Of a stretch of DNA of 64,000 bases, positions 58,221-64,000 are shown one piece after another. The first letter of the stretch is position 1; each line of letters opens with the position of its first letter. Source of the stretch: Rheum nobile (taxonomy: Eukaryota > Streptophyta > Magnoliopsida > Caryophyllales > Polygonaceae). The position numbers and the translations under genes were made by a program. The notes under the pieces are model-generated. The model was not told the DNA's origin. It searched no databases and was given only the letters and a program-made list of their open reading frames with translations. The stretch covers positions 1,860,001 through 1,924,000 of the forward strand of contig WOAB01000728.1 of the NCBI GenBank assembly GCA_027886185.1, in the 5' to 3' direction.

Positions 58221-59620
58221 ATGGAGAATCCTACGACAAGCCACTCTCCTTCTATGGGCAACCGCATCCCCGGACACATGGACTCCGCCTATGAATAGCT
58301 TGATCACCTTCATGCAGCGAATGACTCCCTTCATGCTGAGAATGACACCTTGTACGCTTCGAATGTTGAACAAGCCCGACAAATCATCGCGAAAGATGCT
58401 GAGCTTGCTCGCCTTCGTCGGGCCGTGAGTAACATGACGTTGCCCACACTTGACCCCTTGCTGAACCCTCCGGCCCCACAAGCCAACCACTGGACCGCAA
58501 GGGTAAGGGCATCTTGTCTACTCCATAGGATCGCCTTCGCTCTCAAATTGAAGGCTATCCTACTAAGCGTGGCGATTCCCGCATCCGGTACAATCTCACC
58601 TTTGCTCCGAGAGTTGAGGATTACACTTCAGATCGCTCCCGTCGAAGTGTTCGCACCTCTAAGGATCCCCTACCTTATGTCAACACCAAGGACCGTCGGG
58701 GCCGAGAACATACGAGGTATGACGATTCCGAGTCTGAGCTTGATGACGACGTTGACCGTACCTCGGACCACTCCCGAGACAGATTTGTTGATGATGAGGC
58801 GTATGAGTTGGAGCGCCATGAGGAGATGCGTCCTACACGCCATGGCTACCGCCGCCGGACACCGGAACGGCGTCGCCCGAGCCCCGGGCGCCATGGACCA
58901 CGTCGCCCCGACATTAAGGTAAAAATCCCAAACTTTTGTGGTGAATTTGACCCCCTTAAGTTTCTTGATTGGCAGCAGTCCATGGAGTATGTGTTGAATC
59001 ATTACCAATACTCGGACGAAGAACGGGTTGCTACATCCGCTTTACACTTCGACGGCGCCATCAAGGCTTGGTGGCATCGCTGCTGCGCTGACCGTGCGCA
59101 TCACCACGAGTGTCCAATCACTTCCTGGTGCCATCTTATGCGGATCATGCGGAAGAAGTATGTCCCCGAGGACTTTACTTCCGAAATGCGCCTCAAGATA
59201 CAACTAGCGGCCCAAGGTAACCGTTCTCCCCTTGACTTTTATGCTGAACTTGAAGAGTTGTCCCATAAGGCAGGTATCCATCACACTGACGAGGACTTTC
59301 GGAGTATGTTCCTTCGTGGCCTGCATGAGCCCATTTGCAACCAACTTCGGGTGCTTAACATTCGGGACCTCCAAAAGTGCGCACATACGGCACAGGAGAT
59401 ATGGTCGCAAGCTCAAGCGGCTAAGAGAGTGTTTTGGTCTCACTCTAACACAAGGTATGGCTCTAACCCTATGTCAAGTTCCCCTTCCACTAATGTGCAT
59501 TCCTCTTCGCAGTCCGCTCCCGCGACTACTACGCCTGCGCTCACCACTCGACCGCACATTACCTCGGCACGCGTCAACGAGCCACCGCAGTGCGAGCGCC
59601 TTCTTCCGATGATAGGGCAC
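58221..59620 (+). pseudogene. Gag of element C, frameshifted
   Basis: Begins MENPTTSHSPSMGNRIPGHM at 58221, meets TAG at about 58296, and continues through VEQARQIIAKDAELARLRR, a coiled-coil-like segment. It shifts frame near 58500 to an Arg/Asp-rich linker. The retrotransposon Gag domain follows in the open frame at 58808-59600 (KIPNFCGEFDPLKFLDWQQS, WWHRCC, MRLKIQLAAQGNRSPLDFYA, FLRGLHEPICNQLRVL). A further frame change near 59590 leads to the zinc knuckle. Confidence 0.82.
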
Positions 59621-60746
59621 GGGACAAGATCTGTTTTAAGTGCCAAGGACATGACCATATACAGCGGGACTGCCCCAACAACAAACGTGTCCTCTTCTCG
59701 CACCTCTCCGGATACGAGTCCTTTGATGAGGACACACCCGACGTTGGGCCAGTCTTTGACACGTACGCACAGGAGGAGGAGGAGGACGTGGACGGATACA
59801 TATGCAGCCATAAGGATGAGCCAGGCACCGTTCCTCTTAGCTTGGTTACACGACGAGTTCTTACCACCAAAGAAGGTACCTTACTTGACCAACGTGAGAA
59901 TTTATTTCATACTAAGTGTGCGGTCCAGGGTGCTTCTTTGAGTGTTATTATAGATGGTGGGAGTTGTTGCAATATCATCAATGACAAGGTGGTCAAGCAC
60001 TTCAAGCTCAATACGACTCTGCACCCCCAGCCATATAGTCTACACTGGATTTCCGAGGGTAATGACTCCAATGTTGTGAAGCAACAATGCACCATACATT
60101 TCAGCATTGGTCATTATGAGGATTCGGTGCTTTGTGACGTCGTGCCCATGGATGCCACTCACCTTCTCTTAGGGCGACCTTGGCAATTTGACAAGAGAGC
60201 TCTTCATGATGGTTACCTCAATAACTACGTCTTCATGCACAATGGAAGGAAGGTCACCTTGCTTCCTATGAGCCCTAAGGAGATTTTGCAAGATCAAGTT
60301 GAGAGGAACCGCATCAAGGCACTTGAACAAGCCAAGGGGCATCCATTGCAAGCAGCTGAACATGCGAAGCCACAAAAGACAGCAACAAAACATCCCTCTA
60401 CACCAGCTTTGCCCGACATTCAAGGATCTTGTGAAGACCGGCTTCTATTGGCTAAGTCTCAGGCTGTCTCCCCCATCATTCAGGGACGTTGTCCTTGCTT
60501 TTTACTTACTACGTTAGCGTGTTCTCTAAATGTTATAGATCTTGTTCTTTTACCCACTAATGCGCCTTCTCTTTTGCAGGACCCTGGGGATGTCATTCCG
60601 GATGAGCTGCCCGTGGGTTGGCCACCTATAACCACTGACTATGGTGTGCGTCCTGTTTTCCACGTCACCGCTCTTTCTCCTCCAACGTCTCATGCTTCTG
60701 ACGACAAGGACGAAGCGGGGACGCTTCGCAGCCAAGAAGGGGAAAT
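59590..60746 (+). pseudogene. Element C nucleocapsid knuckle, protease and truncated pol
   Basis: Knuckle CFKCQGHDHIQRDC (about 59633-59674), an acidic linker, then a pepsin-like retroviral protease with SLSVIIDGGSCCNIIN and DATHLLLGRPWQFDKRALHD. A linker (SPKEILQDQVERNRIKALEQ) leads to DVIPDELPVGWPP, where RT should begin. Instead the frame jumps to RPVFHVTALSPP and DEAGTLRSQEGE, resembling the last integrase residues (compare FNVADLTP and EAGTLHNQVGE in element D). RT, RNase H and the integrase core, about 3 kb, are deleted. The frame is open and runs into the 3' LTR, ending at 61092. Confidence 0.88.
60734..60746 (+). other. Polypurine tract of element C
   Basis: AAGAAGGGGAAAT directly before the 3' LTR. 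Confidence 0.82.
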
Positions 60747-61464
60747 TGATAGCTCCATGACCCACTCATTGACGGCGAAGGACGAGAAGGGAACAATGGG
60801 AGTGTACTCGAAGAGGCCAGACGACAAGTTCGCGGAAGTAGAGGGGCGGCGACCGCCGCCAAACTTACGGCGACCGTCGTTTTTGAAGAGTCTGAGAATT
60901 TGCCTACGGCAAATAGCGGCGACCGCCGCCAACCTTACGGCGACCGCCGCCAACCTTACGGCGACCGCTGTTTTAGACTCCGCAAGGAAGTTGCCTACGG
61001 CAAATGGTAGCGACCGCCGTTTAATTACGGCGACCGCCGCTTTTCCCACTTTCGGTCTGCGCCAGCAAATTCAATCTTCGTCGTTTTGCTAAACAATTTT
61101 TATTATTAATTTATGTTATTTCTTTGGGCACTATTTAAGACTTGAAACCCTAGTTTGTATTCTTTACGTTGAATTTGAGTAGTAAAGTTGAGCACGCTCC
61201 TTCCCTTGAGTTCTAACGTCAACTCTTCGATCCCACGGATCGTCTATCCCGTAGCTCGTCGCTTTGAGCAATTCGTACATCGTCTCTTCGGTGTTTCAAG
61301 ATCATCTCTTTGATCTCTTCGTCATCTCTTTGACGCGTTTGGAGGCTATCTCTTTAGCCCTAGGAAAGCCATCACTTTGGCTACAGAAGAGAAGGAATCG
61401 AATCCAAGCTTGAGGAATCAAAGATCATGCATTGCAGACAACACTTCAGGGGTTGTTCGCATCA
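60747..61464 (+). repeat. 3' LTR of element C (718 bp)
   Basis: About 90 bp longer than the 5' LTR because of extra copies of a GGCGACCGCCGCCAACCTTAC block at 60845-61000. Otherwise very similar. Confidence 0.92.
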
Positions 61465-61469
61465 CTTTC

Positions 61470-62731
61470 CCTTCTTGTGGACCACGACATAAGGAAACGT
61501 CTCAAAGAATTCCACCCAATGAGCATGGCGTCGATTGAGGTGGGCTTGGCTCTTCAAGTAGCTCAACGCGGCGTGGTCGTTGTGGATGACAAATTCACAC
61601 GGCCAAAGGTAATGTTGCCATATCTTTAGAAAGCGGATTAAGGCATATAACTCTTTGTCGTAGGTGGGGTAATAGTGTGGCCCCTGTGAGCTTCTCACTG
61701 AAATATGCAATGAGCCGCTTTTCTTGATGTAGCACACCACCAATGCCTATGTCTGAGGCATCGCACTCCACCTCGAAGGTCTTGGCGAAGTCTAGGAGCT
61801 GGAGGAAGGGCGCGTTGCACAAGGCCCTCTTCAAGGCCGAGAAGGCCTTTTCGTGGGATGCAAGCCACAAGATAGTGATTTCCTTCTTCGTCAACTCATG
61901 CAAAGGCGCGGCAATGGAGGAGAAGTCTCGAACAAAGCGCCTATAAAATCCTGTGAGGCCGAGAAAGCTTTGCACCTGTGTCGGCGTCGTCGGTGTCGGC
62001 CACTCTTTGATGGCGGCAATCTTCTCTTCATCAACGCGCTGACCATCACTACTCACGACATAGCCCAGAAAATTTGTGGAGTTGGAGCAAAAGCTGCACT
62101 TGGCCAGATTTGCAAAGAGGCTCTCACGGCGAAGACACTCGAGCACTTGGCGAAGGTGATCGACATGCTCCTCTAGGCTCCGTGAATACACAAGGATGTC
62201 ATTGAAATAAACGACGACAAACTTGCCAAGGAAGGTTCTCAATACGTGGTTCATCACGCGCATGAAGGTGCTTGGCGCGTTCGTGAGCCCAAATGGCATG
62301 ACAAGCCACTCGTAGAGCCCATACTTCGTCTTGAATGTGGTCTTCCACTCATCACCTTATTTCATCCTAATTTGGTGATAACCACTCTTCAAATCTATCT
62401 TAGAGAAAAGCGTGGCGCCATGAAGTTCATTAAGCATATCGTCGAGACGTGGAATAGGATGCCTATACTTGACGGTGATCTGGTTTATCACGCGGCAATC
62501 AACACACATTCTCCATGTGCCATCCTTCTTGGGCACAAGGATCACAGGCATAGCGCAATGGGATAGAGATTCCCTTACGTACCCGCGATCCAACAATTCT
62601 TGGACTTGGCGCTGGAGCTCTTTGGTCTCTTCTGGGCCAGCTCTATATGCAGCGTGATTGGGCAAGGAAGCACTTGGCACAAGGTCAATCTGGTGCTCAA
62701 TGCCTCTCAGTGGAGGTAATCCTGGTGGCAA
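61470..62731 (-). pseudogene. Element D reverse transcriptase and RNase H
   Basis: Minus strand: MPPGLPPLRGIEHQIDLVPS, VPKKDGTWRMCVDCRVINQI, LFSKIDLKSGYHQIRMK, then a stop at about 62357. Next come MPFGLTNAPSTFMRVMN and VVVYFNDILVYS at about 62190-62218. The catalytic YxDD is YFND (62198-62209), so the first Asp is Asn. FLGLTGFYRRFVRDFSSIAA follows. A frameshift near 61690 leads to RNase H (DASDIGIGGVLHQE, YYPTYDKELYALIRFLKIWQ, HNDHAALSYLKSQ), which ends HKKGK at the element C insertion. Confidence 0.9.
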
Positions 62732-64000
62732 CTCTTATGGGAAGACATCGTCGAACGCGGCGAGCAAAGCCGCGATGGCTGGCGGCAAGGATGCGGCATT
62801 CAACGAAGAAAGAATGCATGGGGTTGGCACAAGCAGAAAATATGGTGCTTTGTCAGTCAAACACACAGTGAGGTCACTGGGCCTGGCCAAACGCACGCGT
62901 TGCTCACATTTTCCCTGCAAAGGAGACGTCTGCGGAAACGGCGCTGCCAACTTTGTCGATGGCAAGGCGCTGGTCGATTTTTGTTGGGCACTAGGCATAT
63001 GTGGACCCTTGCTCGCGTCAGAATTGGAAAAACCTGGCCAAGCTTCTGGAGTGCCTTTCTTGGCCTTTCCAGCGGCACCAGCAGCGGCGCCATGACGATC
63101 CAGATGGACATTTGGTGTCCCATCTGTCGCGTTGGTCCTCTTCTTGTCAGTGCCCGGGGAAGACGAAATTTTGCCAGAATTGGAGGAGTCTTGCCTCTGG
63201 AGTGCCTCTGGGGACTCGTTGGACCTAGTAGACACGGTCTCAATGGCCTTCTGGCGATCACGCTCAACCTGGTCCTACAAGATCTCATGGGAAGACATTG
63301 GATGCAAGGTGACGCGCTTCCCGTGGTAATTGAACACATAAGTGTTCAAATAGCCATCATGGAGCACGCGTTTGTCGAATTGCCATGGGCGCCCAAGAAA
63401 AATATGGGTGGCGTCCATTGCAACGACATCATAAAGTATAGAATCACAGTATTGCCCTATGGAAAAAGAAACTAAGCATTGGCGAGATACTGTGTTACCT
63501 GGACTGGAAGAAATCCATTGGAGTGCATAAGGCTGTGGATGAGGCGTCGTAGGCAACTTGAAGTGTGTTACGACCTTCTCATTGACAATGTTAGCACATG
63601 ATCCTCCATCAACGATGACACTCAAGGACGCCGTCTGGACGAGAGCCCTTGTATAGAACAAGTTCTCGCGTTGGTCGTGGAGGCTCGCTTCCTTGACTGT
63701 GAGGAGACGATGCGTCACCAAGCTCAATGGTGTGCCCGCGTGCAGAGAAGCAGGTTTGCAGTCATAGGCATCTTCCTCCTCTTCGATGCCTTCATCGATG
63801 GCCTCTAGGGTTTGGTCCTCATCGTCGCAAGACTCATAGCCCACGGCGGTCGTGGAGAACAAAACCTTTCGAGCGTTTGGGCAATCCTTCTTATAGTGGC
63901 CTCTTCCACCACATTTGTAACACTCAAGATCACGCGCGCGATCTGTGCCCACTGGAGCTTGTCTGGGCGTGTTCTGGCGCGGCGCGGTGTTTGGCGTCGA
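62732..64000 (-). pseudogene. Element D gag zinc knuckle, protease and linker (3' part of gag; start outside window)
   Basis: From the right edge: a Pro/Gln-rich Gag tail, then GTDRARDLECYKCGGRGHYK with a CCHC knuckle, an acidic linker, and a protease with SLSVIVDGGSCANIVNEKVV and DATHIFLGRPWQFDKRVLHD. A stop follows MSSHEIL at about 63275, where element C has Gln. The same frame then continues as a linker (RQKAIETVSTRSNESPEALQ) to AAFDDVFP and another stop at about 62735, followed by the RT frame. Confidence 0.88.

Larger units (their letters stand above)
56693..61464 (+). mobile_element. Element C: internally deleted Gypsy element nested in element D
   Basis: LTRs 56693-57320 and 60747-61464 begin TGATAGCTCC and end GTTCGCATCA. 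A perfect TSD, CTTTC, lies at 56688-56692 and 61465-61469. The primer-binding site, leader, gag, zinc knuckle and protease are present, but RT, RNase H and most of the integrase are missing. The frame jumps from PDELPVGWPP, the usual start of RT, to a segment resembling the end of the integrase. It sits in the opposite orientation inside the RNase H of element D, and its protease is clearly related to that of D. Confidence 0.93.
54453..64000 (-). mobile_element. Element D: Ty3/Gypsy LTR retrotransposon, partial (continues beyond window)
   Basis: Read on the minus strand from the right edge: gag zinc knuckle, protease, RT, RNase H, integrase, polypurine tract, 3' LTR. The order RT-RNase H-integrase is Gypsy. 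The 5' LTR and start of gag are right of the window. Removing element C (56693-61464) with one CTTTC copy rejoins HKKGK to DNIVADALSR in frame. Several nonsense codons, one frameshift and a mutated RT active site show that it is dead. It appears inserted in the OTU-like part of the MULE; its TSD cannot be checked here. Confidence 0.88.

Overview
The window is nuclear DNA from a flowering plant, probably a eudicot. The evidence is a spliced multi-exon gene with plant-style GT-AG introns, an AT-rich background, and many plant-type LTR retrotransposons, Mutator-like elements and a hAT MITE. The species cannot be named from the sequence.

Only one clearly functional host gene is visible: the 3' half of a DEAH-box pre-mRNA-splicing helicase (PRP2/DHX16/ESP3 type), nine exons between 520 and 3580. 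A solo LTR (3787-4167, TSD GTAAC) lies just downstream, probably in its 3' UTR. Everything else is transposons, repeats and small host-gene fragments: a calmodulin EF-hand piece at 39786-39905, a seed-maturation (SMP/LEA) piece at 50318-50524, and a tRNA-like sequence at 41367-41437.

Nest 1 (4725-36469) has three layers. A decayed Ty1/Copia element (343-bp LTRs 4725-5067 and 36127-36469) is split in its RNase H by a gag-only Gypsy-type element, here called A (10383-35566, TSD ACGAG, LTRs about 2.73 kb, no pol). Element A is itself split by a 17-kb array on the opposite strand (13478-30489, TSD TTAAT). This array has four LTRs of about 2.81 kb alternating with three nearly identical 1.92-kb internal regions. 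Each internal region keeps only RT, RNase H and an integrase zinc-finger remnant. It is a tandem multimer of a deleted Tekay/Del-like retrotransposon with one TSD for the whole array.

The middle region (36470-41802) holds a foldback Mutator-like element (36684-38854, 9-bp TSD AAGTAATTT) with a nested 478-bp hAT MITE (38195-38672), the calmodulin fragment, and a GTGCAT-rich array of about 300-bp repeats. Element B (41808-50219, TSD TTTGC) is a second, more decayed member of the gag-only family of element A.

Nest 2 (about 50.8 kb to the right edge) starts with a broken Mutator-like transposase gene carrying a long Lys-Ala tract and an OTU-like remnant (51471 to about 54450). It is preceded by a cluster of short palindromes. 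A Gypsy element on the minus strand, here called D, begins at about 54453 and runs beyond the window. Element D is interrupted in its RNase H by element C (56693-61464, plus strand, TSD CTTTC), an internally deleted relative that keeps gag and protease but lacks RT, RNase H and most of the integrase. The retroelement coding regions carry stops, frameshifts or deletions, so any activity would need proteins supplied from elsewhere.
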